The notes beneath the pieces are model-generated. The model ran no database searches and was not told where the DNA came from. It was given only the letters and a program-made list of their open reading frames with translations. Both the position numbers and the translations under genes were made by a program. This document shows positions 25,494 through 35,027 of a DNA stretch of 64,000 nucleotides, in pieces. Numbering within the stretch: position 1 is the first letter of the stretch; each line of letters starts with the position of its first letter. Source of the stretch: Microvirga lotononidis (lineage in GTDB: Bacteria; Pseudomonadota; Alphaproteobacteria; Rhizobiales; Beijerinckiaceae); assembly GCF_034627025.1 (NCBI RefSeq), contig NZ_CP141049.1, positions 434,001 to 498,000 on the forward strand, written 5' to 3'.

Positions 25494-25589
25494 GGGATCC
25501 TGACCCAAGGTCCAGGACGTACTTTCAATAAATTAGGTCTGGTCGTTGCGCCCTCAACCAGTCCTGATTTGCTCAAGTTGACAATGCCC
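25457..25589. repeat. 133-bp segment with perfect 17-bp terminal inverted repeats (MITE-like)
   Basis: GGGCATTGTCAACTTGA at 25457-25473 and its exact complement TCAAGTTGACAATGCCC at 25573-25589; similarity extends inward imperfectly for about ten more bases. The interior has no coding capacity. It cuts an IS5-type transposase fragment. It may be a miniature inverted-repeat element or the fused ends of a deleted IS. No target duplication was obvious (flanks GCGAT and TGACG). Confidence 0.65.
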
Positions 25590-25630
25590 TGACGAATGCA
25601 ACTTCCAATTACAGGCCCTATCTATCTAGG

Positions 25631-26468
25631 GCGTGTCATCGCTTGATCCAATCGAGTGTAGCGGCAAGACAGAGAATGCCCATGAACGATGAGGCGGTCT
25701 TCTCATAGCGAGTAGCAACCGCTCGCCACTCCTTCAACCGAGCCCAGAGCCGGTCGACGACATTGCGGTTGGTGTAGATCCACTCGGGACAGGCCACCGG
25801 CGCCTCATGGTGCTGCGGCGGGATAGCGGGGGGTGCGCCGATGCTCCAGATGTGCTCGCGAAAGGCATGGCTGGTGTAGCCGCGATCTCCGACCCCCACG
25901 GTGGGACACCCGCCAGTTGCTCGAGCAGCGGGATGACATGGGGCAGCTCATGCGCCTGCCCAGGCGCGATCCGAAAGGCGATGACGTGGCCAGAGGCGTC
26001 GGCGATCACACAGACCTTGGTGCCATAGCCGCCACGAGAGCGGCCAAGTGCTTCACGATCGTCTCGTTGAGCTTGAGATCCCCTTTTCGCCGTGCCTCTG
26101 CCGCCTTCTGGTGCGCCCGCACGCTCGTGCCGTCGAGAAACACCATGCCGAGCTGGACCCCACATTCCTGAACAAGGCTCAGCAAGCGCTCCCAGACGCC
26201 GGCTCTGGCCCAGCGGATGAAGATCTGGGCGGCACGCCACCAAGGGCCCAGCTCCTCCGGGACAGCCCGCCACTTGGCCGTTCTGGTGCCGCCAGAGGAT
26301 GGCCGAGACGGTGCGCCGCAGATCCTGTGGCGGGGTCTTGCCTTTCGGCCGGCATGCTTCAATCAGGGGCTCCAGAAGAGCCCATTGTCCGTCGCTGAGC
26401 ATTGCTCCTCCTCATCGCGACGGAGCAAAACGCAAGTCGATCCAATCAGTTCAAGCGACAACACGCCC
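25631..26468 (-). mobile_element. IS5-family (IS427-like) insertion sequence with broken transposase
   Basis: 838 bp bounded by GGGCGTGTCATCGCTTGA on the left and, on the right, the complement GGGCGTGTTGTCGCTTGA (16 of 18 identical). TA flanks both sides (CTA-GGGC ... GCCC-TAG), fitting the TA target duplication of this group. The enclosed leftward transposase needs three frame changes. Confidence 0.85.
25636..26402 (-). pseudogene. Frameshifted IS5-family transposase
   Basis: From MLSDGQWALLEPLIEACRPK at 26402 the reading moves frame near 26275 (to AKWRAVPEELGPWWRAAQIF and FLDGTSVRAHQKAAEARRKG), returns to the first frame near 26060 (GRSRGGYGTKVCVIADASGH) and shifts again near 25900 (GVGDRGYTSHAFREHI ... 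NRNVVDRLWARLKEWRAVAT) to end at 25636. Some relatives make two frames by programmed slippage, but three changes mean this copy is inactive. Motifs for each catalytic acid are still present. Confidence 0.85.
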
Positions 26469-26483
26469 TAGTTTTGACTCGTC

Positions 26484-28793
26484 TCATGGGCCCTCTACGG
26501 AGCTTCGCAATCTGAGAGGATGCACTTCGCTTTGCACCAAGAAAGACGGGATGTGCTCAGCTTGCATTGGCCTACCGATCAAGTAACCCTGCGCCGTCGT
26601 GCATCCGGCTGCGCGAAGTACACCGAGTTGTTCCTCTGTTTCCACACCCTCAGCGGTTGTAGCAATGCCTAAGCGACTCGCCAGATCCAGGGTGGCATAC
26701 ACAATCGCAGCGCTACCGGATGAGCTATTCATCTCTTGGACGAAGGATTGATCAATCTTGATCTTGTCGAACGGGAAGCTGCGTAGAGAACTCATCGAGG
26801 CATAGCCGGTGCCAAAGTCATCGAGCGCAATGGTGGCTCCGAGAGTCTTGACTTGCTGAAGAATGTCACCCACGGCCCCCGCATCCAAAAGCGTCGATTC
26901 AGTAACTTCCAACTCTAACCGCTCTGCAGGCAGCCCTGACGATGCAAGCGCGTGCGTGACCGCCGCCATGACGTCGCCAGTCTTGAATTGGACCGGCGAG
27001 AGATTAACAGCCACCTTTATAGACGCTGGCCAATTCGCCGCTTGATGGCACGCCTGCTGAATAACCCATTCACCGATTGGCCCGATTAAGCCAGTTTCTT
27101 CTGCTATTGGTATAAACTCGTGTGGGGAAACCAGCCCATGTCTCGCATGACGCCAACGCAAGAGTCCTTCGAATCCGACAACGAGATCGGTGCGGAGGTC
27201 GAAAATTGGCTGGTAGAAGAGTTCAAGTTCTCCAGCCTCGACAGCCCGCGCGAGATCGCGTTCGAGTGCGCGGCGAGCAAGACGCTCTTCATCCATTTTT
27301 GGTTCATAGAGCCGAAACGTTCCTCGCCCTTCTCTCTTCGCACTGTAGAGAGCTAGGTCGGCCCGCCTCATCAATTGATCAGCGTCCTGGTCACCATCAG
27401 GGCCGAAGGCGATGCCAACGCTTATGCCAATGGACGCAAGGTCACCGTACAACCTGTATGGTGCGCGCATGGTCTCGATGAGGCGTCTTGCAAGAGCGCT
27501 CGTCTCATCGGGATGCTCAACATCTCGCTGCACAACGGCGAACTCATCACCTCCAATTCGTGCAATCAGATCACTCTTTCGAATGCATGCCCGAAGCCGC
27601 GCGCCCACGTTCCGAAGCAGTTCATCACCTGCTTGATGCCCAAGTGTATCGTTCACTTCCTTAAACCCATCAAGGTCGAGCAGCAGTACTGCGAACGTCC
27701 GATCCGACTGCTTGGCTTCCCTTACAGTTCGCTCGATTTCCTCATTAAAAAGGATGCGGTTAGGCAAGCCGGTGAGCGTGTCATGGCGAGCCAGAAAGCT
27801 CTCTGCCTCGGCTCTCTTCGCGGTTGCACGGATCTGCCGAACTCCAAGCAGACAAGCCATCGCCACAGCTACGTCCATTAGGGCCGCAATTGCGGCCAGG
27901 AGTGCTGCTTGATAGTACCATGTCGAGAGCGCTGTCTCCACTGTATCACTGACGAGAAGGACCAGCGGATAACGCTTCAGGTTTTGAACTGCAATGATCC
28001 TGTCTTTGCCGTCGAGAACACTGATGCTCCTAGTGACCCCTCCCGCTCGCCCAACAAAGGCTCTTGGCGAATTCAGGCGCACGCTATGTGCATCTGTTAG
28101 GGCTGACTGTATCTCAGGGTAACGCACGAGAAGAGCACCATCGCTCCGCGCCAAAGTGACCGCACGTTCAGGCAATAGCGCGATTTCACGATACAGGGTC
28201 TGAAAATAGTCCAAGGCAATCGCACTAATGATGAGGCCCGTGAACTCGCGGCTTGGGCCGGTCATTCTGCGGACCACAAGCACCGTCAGCGTGCCGGATA
28301 CCCGACTTACTGCGGGCTCGCCTATCATCAATTGCAGGTCAGGATTGTCCCTGAATGCTTTGAAGTAGGGCCGATCCGAAACGTCCATTTCAGGGATCGG
28401 CCATGACCGGGATGAATTCAGTAGCCTTCCCTTATCGTCAACTAGGGTGAGCGCTTCAACGTGAGGCAGTTGTTCGACCTGGTTAACCAGAACTTGGTAG
28501 AAACTATAGGTTCGCGCTGCTGTTTTTAGATCATGGGACCAAGCCTCCTCCAAGCCGTCTAGAGCTTGAAGGGCAGTCTGCTGAGAAAGGTCGATGCTCT
28601 GGAAAGCGCGCTCTGTCTGCTCTGCTAAGACAAGAGAGAGATTACGCAGGGTATTTTCAGCGCTTGAGATGTCCTTGTTGTAGAGGGTCACCGAAACAAA
28701 CCCTGCTCCGAGGGTTGCAGAACCGGCGACAAAGCACCCAAGCAAGACTATCCATCGCGCGGGTCGCCGCCTCATCTGATGAAACGATGTCAC
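26484..28793 (-). CDS. Membrane GGDEF/EAL protein (cyclic-di-GMP synthesis and breakdown)
   Basis: A 769-residue signalling protein. Layout: membrane helix about 15-37, a periplasmic dCache-type sensor about 40-285, second helix about 290-315, GGDEF domain about 335-500 and EAL domain about 515-760. The cyclase motif is intact (IARIGGDEFAV, with HDTLTGLPNR at its start); the phosphodiesterase motif is EGLLRW rather than EALxRW, with LDDFGTGYAS and KIKIDQSFV present, so both activities are possible. The stop is 16 bases from the IS5 element's right end. No neighbours of related function. Confidence 0.93.
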   Translation of the reverse strand: MTSFHQMRRRPARWIVLLGCFVAGSATLGAGFVSVTLYNKDISSAENTLRNLSLVLAEQTERAFQSIDLSQQTALQALDGLEEAWSHDLKTAARTYSFYQVLVNQVEQLPHVEALTLVDDKGRLLNSSRSWPIPEMDVSDRPYFKAFRDNPDLQLMIGEPAVSRVSGTLTVLVVRRMTGPSREFTGLIISAIALDYFQTLYREIALLPERAVTLARSDGALLVRYPEIQSALTDAHSVRLNSPRAFVGRAGGVTRSISVLDGKDRIIAVQNLKRYPLVLLVSDTVETALSTWYYQAALLAAIAALMDVAVAMACLLGVRQIRATAKRAEAESFLARHDTLTGLPNRILFNEEIERTVREAKQSDRTFAVLLLDLDGFKEVNDTLGHQAGDELLRNVGARLRACIRKSDLIARIGGDEFAVVQRDVEHPDETSALARRLIETMRAPYRLYGDLASIGISVGIAFGPDGDQDADQLMRRADLALYSAKREGRGTFRLYEPKMDEERLARRALERDLARAVEAGELELFYQPIFDLRTDLVVGFEGLLRWRHARHGLVSPHEFIPIAEETGLIGPIGEWVIQQACHQAANWPASIKVAVNLSPVQFKTGDVMAAVTHALASSGLPAERLELEVTESTLLDAGAVGDILQQVKTLGATIALDDFGTGYASMSSLRSFPFDKIKIDQSFVQEMNSSSGSAAIVYATLDLASRLGIATTAEGVETEEQLGVLRAAGCTTAQGYLIGRPMQAEHIPSFLVQSEVHPLRLRSSVEGP

Positions 28794-28957
28794 CTATTCC
28801 CCCCCCCGGGAGCCGCAGCGTTCATATATTCTTATGAACAATGGCTAAACCTTCGCATAGTTCACGGCGTTGTGACCCATTGCAGCAGCCCTATGCCAGT
28901 TTTTTCCGGGACTTGGTGAGGCCCGAACTAGCGCCATCAGCACAGGGCTCAGAGAAA

Positions 28958-29030
28958 ACTGTCATTCGGCTCTCAACTTGAACCCCGCCACTGGGGAGAC
29001 ACAACCTTCTGAGTCAATACACTCTTTTTT
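28958..29030 (+). repeat. Copy 2 of the ~70-bp dispersed repeat
   Basis: Reads GTCATTCGGCTCTCAACTTG, then GAACCCCGCCACTGGGGAGA and so on; the complement of 19690-19760 matches along its length with small changes. Translated, both copies contain NPATxETQP, but no extended gene surrounds either one. Confidence 0.6.
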
Positions 29031-29147
29031 CAAAGTAGGACGGTCACGCGCGGCGCCTCTCGTGCCCCCCGCACTCTGGCAAATTGTTCCGAATGTTCGG
29101 GAGTTTGCCTCTTTTCTGGCAGGGGTCGGGATTTCTGCGCCGATTGA

Positions 29148-29277
29148 CAGGCTTCGATCCAATCGCGCACCCGCTCGCGCACGCCGGTCTCGATTGGGTC
29201 GATCCAGGTGTCGAAAAGTTGGGGGGCAGGTTGGCCGGTCAGATGCGCAGAATGTGACTTGCTGATCGGTTCGTCAT
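29148..29277 (-). pseudogene. N-terminal fragment of an IS256 (Mutator-type) transposase
   Basis: Minus-strand reading includes FDTWIDPIETGVRERVRDWI followed by EAC, close to the opening helix region of alphaproteobacterial IS256-type transposases (DPIExGxRxRVRxxI). Similarity ends abruptly and nothing of the catalytic domain remains. Confidence 0.4.
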
Positions 29278-29518
29278 GGCGTGGTCTCCAATGGGACCCT
29301 GGCGCTCCAACGCCCGAATCCCGTTTTGTGGGCTTCAACACCCGGAGACTACGCCACCCTCTCAAAAGTCCACCACATCCCAGATGGCGCGAACTTCAGT
29401 TCGCCCAAGGGGCGCATTGCCTCACGTTGAATGTTACCGGTAGGCTCGCTGTCCCCGGCGGGATGGGTCATCTTTTGTCATCCTGTTGCGGGGATGGTGG
29501 ATGGCAAGGTGTCTCGGC

Positions 29519-29578
29519 ATGACAATACGCTCGGAATTGGTCGAAGCAATCGTCGAGCGCTACCGATCAAGCGGGCGC
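29519..29578 (+). pseudogene. Possible N-terminal fragment of an integrase/transposase
   Basis: MTIRSELVEAIVERYRSSGR resembles the start of transposases that open ELVxAVxxRYRxAxRxxKxxIL. Similarity lasts only about 20 residues, so the call is weak. It lies in a debris region. Confidence 0.25.
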
Positions 29579-29986
29579 ACGCCAACCCTTCAGCCGCGGA
29601 AGGAGAGATCGTTCGTTCCATCACAGCGCCCGGTAACATTCTTCGGTGAGGCAACAGGGGGGCAATTCTTCGGTTCGCTTGACACCTATAACACGGTAGA
29701 TCCGCCAAGCTGCTGGTGTAGGAGGCGCGGAGATTGAGCAGCTCAACGGCCCCGAAGGCACATTGCGTGTTGATCGGTATGATCAGAATTTCTCTATCAC
29801 CATCAACTGGTAAGAAATCTACCTTCCAGCTTGCATCTTCTGAGTATTGAGAAGCCGGAAAGCCCATGGAGCACGCACTATCAGTTTCCTGTTGAGACAC
29901 TAACCTGATCTTCGGCGGAAGCGCTGTGGGCTTGGCATGTCCAAAGTCGCATCAAGCTGTAGTCAGGGATCCACTATTACCTATGC

Positions 29987-30813
29987 GGAGTTCTGTTGCA
30001 AACGCGCAGCAAGGATGAGGAGGGAACAGGTGCCTCGTCGTGCGCCTATAGGGCGAGCAGGTCAAACTGCTCGGCGAGAGATCGCTGCGAACGGCAGGCA
30101 TACTTCGCCTGTCCTTTTCGCATCATGTGGATCATCTCAATACCGCCCAGGATCGCTCGAGCGGACTCCATCGACTTAAATCCGAGCATCGGTCGAACCC
30201 GGCATTTGATAGCACGATGGTCCTGCTTGATGCGATTATTCAGGCAGGCACTTCTTCGGATCCGGATCGGCTTCAACTGACGTCCTGATCTGTCCTGGAG
30301 ACGGTCTATGGTATCGCAGGCCAGAATCGCTTCGCGGTTGGTCTGACTGCCGTCGATCACAATCCGCTCCAGCCGGCCATGTCGCTTAAGAGCCTTGCGC
30401 AGGAACCGCTTGGCCGCAGCGAGGTTGCGCCTTTCGCTGAACCAGAACTCGACCGTATCGCCGTTGCTGTCGACCGCGCGATAGAGATAGATCCGACGCC
30501 CGCGGACTTTGATGTACGTCTCGTCCATGTGCCACCTCCCGGTGACGGCTCTCTTGCGCCGATTGAACTGATCGAGCAGTTCGGGGGAATAGCGCACAAT
30601 CCATCTATGAATAGTCGCATGATCAACCGAGATACCGCGCTCGGCCATCATCTCTTCCAAGTTCCGGAGGCTCAGGCCGTAAGCGAGATACCACCGGACA
30701 CACAGCAGGATTACCGAGCGATCAAAATGGCGGCCTTTGAACATCATAAACCTCCGGGGCTTGCCGAAGGCGTTAACCGAACTCAGTTACTGAACGGTTT
30801 GCGACAGTTCCGC
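29987..30813 (-). mobile_element. IS6-family insertion sequence
   Basis: About 827 bp with ends GGAGTTCTGTTGCAAAC (from 29987) and the complement of 30796-30811, GGAACTGTCGCAAACC; both share the IS6 core CTGTtGCAAAC. The transposase frame inside is full length but has a catalytic substitution. It is a different lineage from the IS6 remnant at 8551-9388. Confidence 0.8.
30046..30747 (-). CDS. IS6-family transposase with a substituted catalytic glutamate
   Basis: A 233-residue DDE transposase: zinc/HTH N terminus (SLRNLEEMMAERGISVDHAT), first Asp in WHMDETYIKVRGR, second Asp in RIVIDGSQTN. The third acidic residue should be the Glu of LNNxIEQDHR; here codon AAG gives RIKQDHRAIK, a single-base change from GAG. 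The frame is otherwise intact, so the gene may produce a stable but inactive protein. ATG 30744 is a possible second start. Confidence 0.85.
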   Translation of the reverse strand: MMFKGRHFDRSVILLCVRWYLAYGLSLRNLEEMMAERGISVDHATIHRWIVRYSPELLDQFNRRKRAVTGRWHMDETYIKVRGRRIYLYRAVDSNGDTVEFWFSERRNLAAAKRFLRKALKRHGRLERIVIDGSQTNREAILACDTIDRLQDRSGRQLKPIRIRRSACLNNRIKQDHRAIKCRVRPMLGFKSMESARAILGGIEMIHMMRKGQAKYACRSQRSLAEQFDLLAL

Positions 30814-31257
30814 CGCGCGAGCCAGAAGGTCGGCTTGATGAAAGATCGCGCGGATCGTCTCCCGCAGGTCGCCCAGTCCCAGCCCAAACCCAAACGCCCG
30901 GGCCGTCGGCGCTCCGATCGAGCAGTCTACGCGCCGCCGTCCCAGGCTCCGTCTCACCCGGCCTGACTGACACTTTGACTTTGCACATCAAGCGACATTT
31001 CAACTTGGTTGTCACAAGTCGGTAGGTGCAAAGCCAAAACGTCACTGTTTGCACGACGCCGGCTGAACTGGATCAGACGCAATGTGAGAAGAGGACTTTA
31101 TCAGACATCTTCTATAAGTGAGTGCAGGATAGTACAACAAATCCGCGCTCACTTTCTTCGATCGTATTGGACATGGCCCGCCTTTTTGGCTGCCGCCAAT
31201 CGAATACTGCAAGGGTGTGAGCCAAAAGCAACTAAAAGAAATGCTGTTTTCCCAAGG
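30814..31257. other. Intergenic stretch between IS6 and the ABC ATPase; no gene recognised
   Basis: The plus strand at about 30818-30966 reads ASQKVGLMKDRADRLPQVAQ and then a Pro/Arg-rich end; it may be the tail of a lost gene cut by the IS6 insertion. The rest has lower GC than its surroundings and holds no hairpin or start I can support. Confidence 0.4.
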
Positions 31258-32064
31258 TCAGTCCATTCCGAGAAGGTGATAAATCCGCTTGGTATAGGTC
31301 CCGAACTGCTCCGTGGTTTTGACTTCTAGCGTGCGTGGCAATGGCAGCACGATGTCGAAATAATCCGCCATGCGGGCTGGCCCAGCCGTTAAAACCGCAC
31401 AGCGTGAGCCGAGGAATACAGCCTCCTGAATCGAGTGCGTCACGAAGATAATCGTCTTCGAGCTTCGCTGCCATATTCGTAGCATCTCAAGGTTCATCTT
31501 CTCTCGGGTGAGGGCGTCGAGCGCCCCGAAAGGCTCATCCATCAATATGAGTTTGGGATCGTGCACCAGAGCTCGCGCGATGGATGCGCGCTGCTGCATG
31601 CCCCCCGACAGCTCATATGGATACTTGTTCTCAAAGCCCTGCAGCCCAACCATATTGAGCAGGTCGCGAGCGCGCTCCTTCGCTTCCCTGTTGGGAAGGC
31701 CTAGGATTTCCGCAGGTAGGATCACGTTCTCCAGAATGGTCCTCCATTTCAGCAGGAGCGCCTGCTGGAAGACCATGCCCACGTCGCGCCCAGGCGTGAA
31801 GGTAGAGGCGCTCGTCCCGATCCTTACCTCGCCATCGTCGGCATCGTGAAGCCCGGCGAGAATCCTGAGGAGGGTGCTCTTGCCGCATCCGCTTGGGCCG
31901 ACAAGGGAAACCATGTCTCCTTCCGCGATGTCCATCGTCACATCGGATACAGCGACGAATTCGTGCCCTCCTGTGCGGTAGACTTTGCGCACGTTGCGCA
32001 GGCGGATCATCGGATCGGCTTCGTTCCCAGTCCGCGTTGGGTCCGATGCAAGAGCGCTCATCAT
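31258..32064 (-). CDS. ABC transporter ATP-binding protein (SsuB/TauB type)
   Basis: A 268-residue ATPase for nitrate/sulphonate/taurine-type importers. Start ATG 32064 overlaps the upstream stop (ATGA). Walker A GPSGCGKST, Q-loop VFQQALLLKW, signature LSGGMQQRASIARAL, Walker B LILMDEPFGALD and H-loop VTHSIQEA. It is the last gene of the leftward TetR-linked operon; the permease is at its other end, with three enzyme genes between. Confidence 0.92.
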   Translation of the reverse strand: MMSALASDPTRTGNEADPMIRLRNVRKVYRTGGHEFVAVSDVTMDIAEGDMVSLVGPSGCGKSTLLRILAGLHDADDGEVRIGTSASTFTPGRDVGMVFQQALLLKWRTILENVILPAEILGLPNREAKERARDLLNMVGLQGFENKYPYELSGGMQQRASIARALVHDPKLILMDEPFGALDALTREKMNLEMLRIWQRSSKTIIFVTHSIQEAVFLGSRCAVLTAGPARMADYFDIVLPLPRTLEVKTTEQFGTYTKRIYHLLGMD

Positions 32065-33122
32065 GCCAGCCACCTGTGCAGGTTCTCAGCAACGAAGGAA
32101 TCGTCGGACAGGTCGGCATGGTCGCGGCTCACCCGGTCGATTTCCTCCAATTGTCCGGGGCTCAGACCCTCGTGCGGATCGATGCACCAGATGCCTTCGA
32201 GCAGGCCTTGGCGGTGCAGGATCTCATGGCAGCCGGCGATGCAGCCATGAAAGTCATGGGCGACGTCGAAAAACGCCGAGTTGCAATCGGTCACTCGGGA
32301 ATCGAGCGCAAGAATCTCCGGTGAGAGGGGGCCCGCTTCGACGGCCTTTTGAAGCTGATCCAGCATCCGGACGGCGTTGCGTGTCCAGACTGACCAATGG
32401 CCGAGAAGGCCGCCCTTGAAGCGGACCGAGACAGGCATTCCGTCGCGAATGGCGATGAACGGCGTCACGAGATCAAGCACGATGTGATCGTCGTTTCCCG
32501 TGTAAAGCGTCACGCGCTCCTCGGCACGCGCCGCCACCACACCTCGCACCACGTCCAAGGTCCGATAGCGATTGAAGGGCGCTACCTTGATCGCAATGAC
32601 GTTCTCGATCGCGGCGAACTGCTCCCAGAACGCTGCATCCAACGACATGCCGCCGACGGCAGGCTGCAGGTAGAAGCCGACGAGGGGAATTTCTTCGGCG
32701 ACGCGGCGGCAATGGGCGATGATCTCGTCGGTGCTCGCGCCCTTGAGGGCGGAGAGGCTCAGCAAGCCTGCGTGGTAGCCGAGACGCACGGCGGTCTGCG
32801 CCTCTGTGACGGCCTGCTCGGTCTTGCCGCAGATGCCGGCCACCATCACGAGAGAGCGGTCCGCCCATGCCTTGCTGTCCTCCATGGCGGCGGCGAGAAC
32901 CGGCTCATAGAGGCCAATCTCGCGGATGGCGAACTGGGTCGTGTGCACGCCCACCGCAAGGCCTCCGACACCTGAATCGACATAGTAGCGGGTCAGCGCC
33001 CGCTGTCGCCGACGGTCGAACCGACGCTCGGCATCAAGAGCCAGGGGATGCGCCGGGATGGCGACGCCCCTGCGGATCATGCTGAGAATCTCCGGTGGAA
33101 GTTGGGAGTGGTGCAGGGCCAT
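32061..33122 (-). CDS. Dihydrodipicolinate synthase (DapA/N-acetylneuraminate lyase) family protein
   Basis: A 353-residue class I aldolase-fold protein, longer than DapA (about 290). The Schiff-base lysine is Lys179 in VIAIKVAPFNRYRT and the partner Tyr151 in VGFYLQP. Such enzymes split or form pyruvate-containing compounds. The extra C-terminal 60 residues (HDFHGCIAGCHEIL onward) are unusual. In an operon with a transporter and an NAD-type epimerase it is probably catabolic rather than for lysine synthesis. Confidence 0.85.
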   Translation of the reverse strand: MALHHSQLPPEILSMIRRGVAIPAHPLALDAERRFDRRRQRALTRYYVDSGVGGLAVGVHTTQFAIREIGLYEPVLAAAMEDSKAWADRSLVMVAGICGKTEQAVTEAQTAVRLGYHAGLLSLSALKGASTDEIIAHCRRVAEEIPLVGFYLQPAVGGMSLDAAFWEQFAAIENVIAIKVAPFNRYRTLDVVRGVVAARAEERVTLYTGNDDHIVLDLVTPFIAIRDGMPVSVRFKGGLLGHWSVWTRNAVRMLDQLQKAVEAGPLSPEILALDSRVTDCNSAFFDVAHDFHGCIAGCHEILHRQGLLEGIWCIDPHEGLSPGQLEEIDRVSRDHADLSDDSFVAENLHRWLA

Positions 33123-33151
33123 GCGGGTCGTCCTCTCAGCAGGCGGAATGA

Positions 33152-33997
33152 TTAGCCGAATTCGGGTCCTACGGCGGCAAAGAGCCGGCGGGGATCACCG
33201 AACGGTGTCGAACGGTTCTGCGCCATGCGCAGGAATGGCCGTTGGATCGAGAACCCTCTGTCCTTCAATACACGCGCGAGCTTCGGGTGAGCGTCAATCA
33301 CGTCGATGAAGACCGGGCCATCGACCAGATCGAGCGCAGCCTCAAGGAGTTCCCTGGCTTGCTTTTGGGTCTGGGCGATCACAGGACCCAATTGTGTCGC
33401 TAATCTTCCCGGTCGGGACAGCACACACCCGGATCCATCGTCGCTTGCAAGAGCAAGCCTTGGCGCTCTCTGAAGCAGAGACTTCAGCAGGGAGGGACGC
33501 TCGGCTCCGAACGCCATTGCATCGGAAGCGACGAGAGCCGCCACGTCGCTTTCGCGCAGCGGCCTTATTCCCGGACGCATCCTGTCCGTGTTGCCGCCTT
33601 GTCCCTGCCAGCGCGACAGGCCGAAGTGAGGCTCGAATCCCAGAGGGCGATAAACGGCTTCACCAGCAGGTGTCGCGTCCAGAACCGGCACAAGGCCTTT
33701 GCTCCGCACCTCCTCCATGCAGGCCTGGAGGATGCGTGTGCCGAGCCCCTGCCGCCGGTGCGAGGCGGCGACCAGAACCATGCCGATCCACGCGAACCCG
33801 CCCGGATAAGGAAGGGTCGCCCCCGTGGCCACGGGCTGCCCGCCGTCGCCCAGCAGGGCGAAGACCTTGCCGTGCCCGATGAAGAAGGACCAATCATCCG
33901 AAAGCTGGTTCCAGCCGGCTTCCCCTGACAGGGCCATGCAGCCCTCGATCAGGCCTTCATCGATCGGTTGAAGACGGAGGTCCTCAATAGGCGCCAT
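33152..33997 (-). CDS. GNAT family N-acetyltransferase, two-domain
   Basis: A 281-residue protein. The acetyl-CoA loop is [20 protein letters not shown] at about residues 78-97, preceded by FAWIGMVLV, and the second half is a GNAT-like C-terminal domain seen in YitH-type proteins. Start ATG 33997 overlaps the epimerase gene by 14 bases. Acceptor unknown; it may acetylate an amine made from the imported compound. Confidence 0.82.
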   Translation of the reverse strand: MAPIEDLRLQPIDEGLIEGCMALSGEAGWNQLSDDWSFFIGHGKVFALLGDGGQPVATGATLPYPGGFAWIGMVLVAASHRRQGLGTRILQACMEEVRSKGLVPVLDATPAGEAVYRPLGFEPHFGLSRWQGQGGNTDRMRPGIRPLRESDVAALVASDAMAFGAERPSLLKSLLQRAPRLALASDDGSGCVLSRPGRLATQLGPVIAQTQKQARELLEAALDLVDGPVFIDVIDAHPKLARVLKDRGFSIQRPFLRMAQNRSTPFGDPRRLFAAVGPEFG

Positions 33998-35027
33998 CGC
34001 GCGTCTCGAAATGCGTTGGCTTGCCGAGGCTCGGACGATCGCGGGCGACCCAATCGGCGATCCAGTCGATCATGCGATTGAGCGGAACAGAGGGATAGCC
34101 GAACAGCCCAGACGCCTGCGCCGTGTTCACGAGCCAGGCGGTTGGTGCTTCCTGGCCGACGATCTGGGGCGTCTTTCCGAGGCGCTCGCCGAAGGCCTTC
34201 GCAAGCCAGCGGATGGACGTGGTTTCGGGACCAGACACGTTGATCGGGCTCGTCGGGTCCGTCGCATGGCGCAGGCACCGCAGGGCCTGGGCATTCGCAT
34301 CACCCTGCCAGATGACATTGACATGGCCCATGGTGACGTCCACCGGCTCGTTGTTGCGAACCTTCTGGGCCACGTCGAACAGGACGCCATAGCGAAGATC
34401 AATGGCGTAGCTCAGGCGGAACAGCCGGCCGGGTGTTTTGTAGATCTGGGAGAAGTGCTCGAAGATCCGTTCGCGGCCGATGCAGGAGAATGCATACTCG
34501 CCCGGCGGGTTCAGGACGCTGTCCTCCGTCGCTCCCTGGCTGCCGATGCCGACGAACGGGTACACGCAGGCGGTCGAAAACGCGACGATTCGCGCCTCGC
34601 GGAAAGCTTCGGCTACGAGCCCGGGCACATGGACGTTCATGGCCCAGGTGAGGGCCTGGTTGCCCTGAGCGCCGAACTTGCGCCCGGCCATGAAGATCAC
34701 GTTGCGCGTCTTCGGCAGGCTTTCGACTGCGGCGCGATCCGTGAGATCGCAGGAGATCGTCTCGATGCCATGGGCTTCGAGGCTGTCGCGCAGGCCCGGT
34801 TCGCTGAAGCGGGCCACGCCGATCACCCGCTTGTCGGGCGCCGCTTTGCGGGCGAGGCGCGCAAGGGTAGGGCCCATCTTGCCGCCGACGCCCAGGATCA
34901 TGATGTCGCCGTCAATGGCCGCCAGATCGCTTGCGAGCGCGCGCGTCGGTATTGCCATGAAGGCATCCACGTCTTCGGGTGAGTCGAACCCCGTGGGCCA
35001 GGAGCCGTCTTCGAGCCAAGCAGTCAT
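33984..35027 (-). CDS. NAD-dependent epimerase/dehydratase family protein
   Basis: A 347-residue extended-SDR protein. Start ATG 35027 lies in the permease stop (ATGA). The dinucleotide loop is [13 protein letters not shown] (Gly-rich, GxGGxMG), then [10 protein letters not shown] and the FSTACVYPF segment with the catalytic Thr/Tyr type residues; YxxxK is represented by YAFSCIGRE, where Lys is replaced by Arg, so catalysis may differ. Also seen: [20 protein letters not shown] and [15 protein letters not shown]. Confidence 0.82.
   Translation of the reverse strand: MTAWLEDGSWPTGFDSPEDVDAFMAIPTRALASDLAAIDGDIMILGVGGKMGPTLARLARKAAPDKRVIGVARFSEPGLRDSLEAHGIETISCDLTDRAAVESLPKTRNVIFMAGRKFGAQGNQALTWAMNVHVPGLVAEAFREARIVAFSTACVYPFVGIGSQGATEDSVLNPPGEYAFSCIGRERIFEHFSQIYKTPGRLFRLSYAIDLRYGVLFDVAQKVRNNEPVDVTMGHVNVIWQGDANAQALRCLRHATDPTSPINVSGPETTSIRWLAKAFGERLGKTPQIVGQEAPTAWLVNTAQASGLFGYPSVPLNRMIDWIADWVARDRPSLGKPTHFETRDGAY

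Larger units (their letters stand above)
28794..29986. other. 1.2-kb stretch of transposon debris with no intact gene
   Basis: Contains the 70-bp repeat at 28958-29030, an IS256-like transposase fragment at 29148-29277 (minus), a possible integrase N-terminal fragment at 29519-29578, and a split inverted repeat GAATGTTACCGG (about 29430) with CGGTAACATTC (about 29632). A minus-strand frame at 29478-29900 is open but resembles nothing I know. Eight C residues at 28800-28807 mark the upstream edge beside the GGDEF/EAL gene start. Confidence 0.6.

Noticed and set aside
29478..29900. 140-codon minus-strand frame as a gene
   Set aside because: No family resemblance, no good start, and overlaps other debris; kept only as part of the intergenic note.
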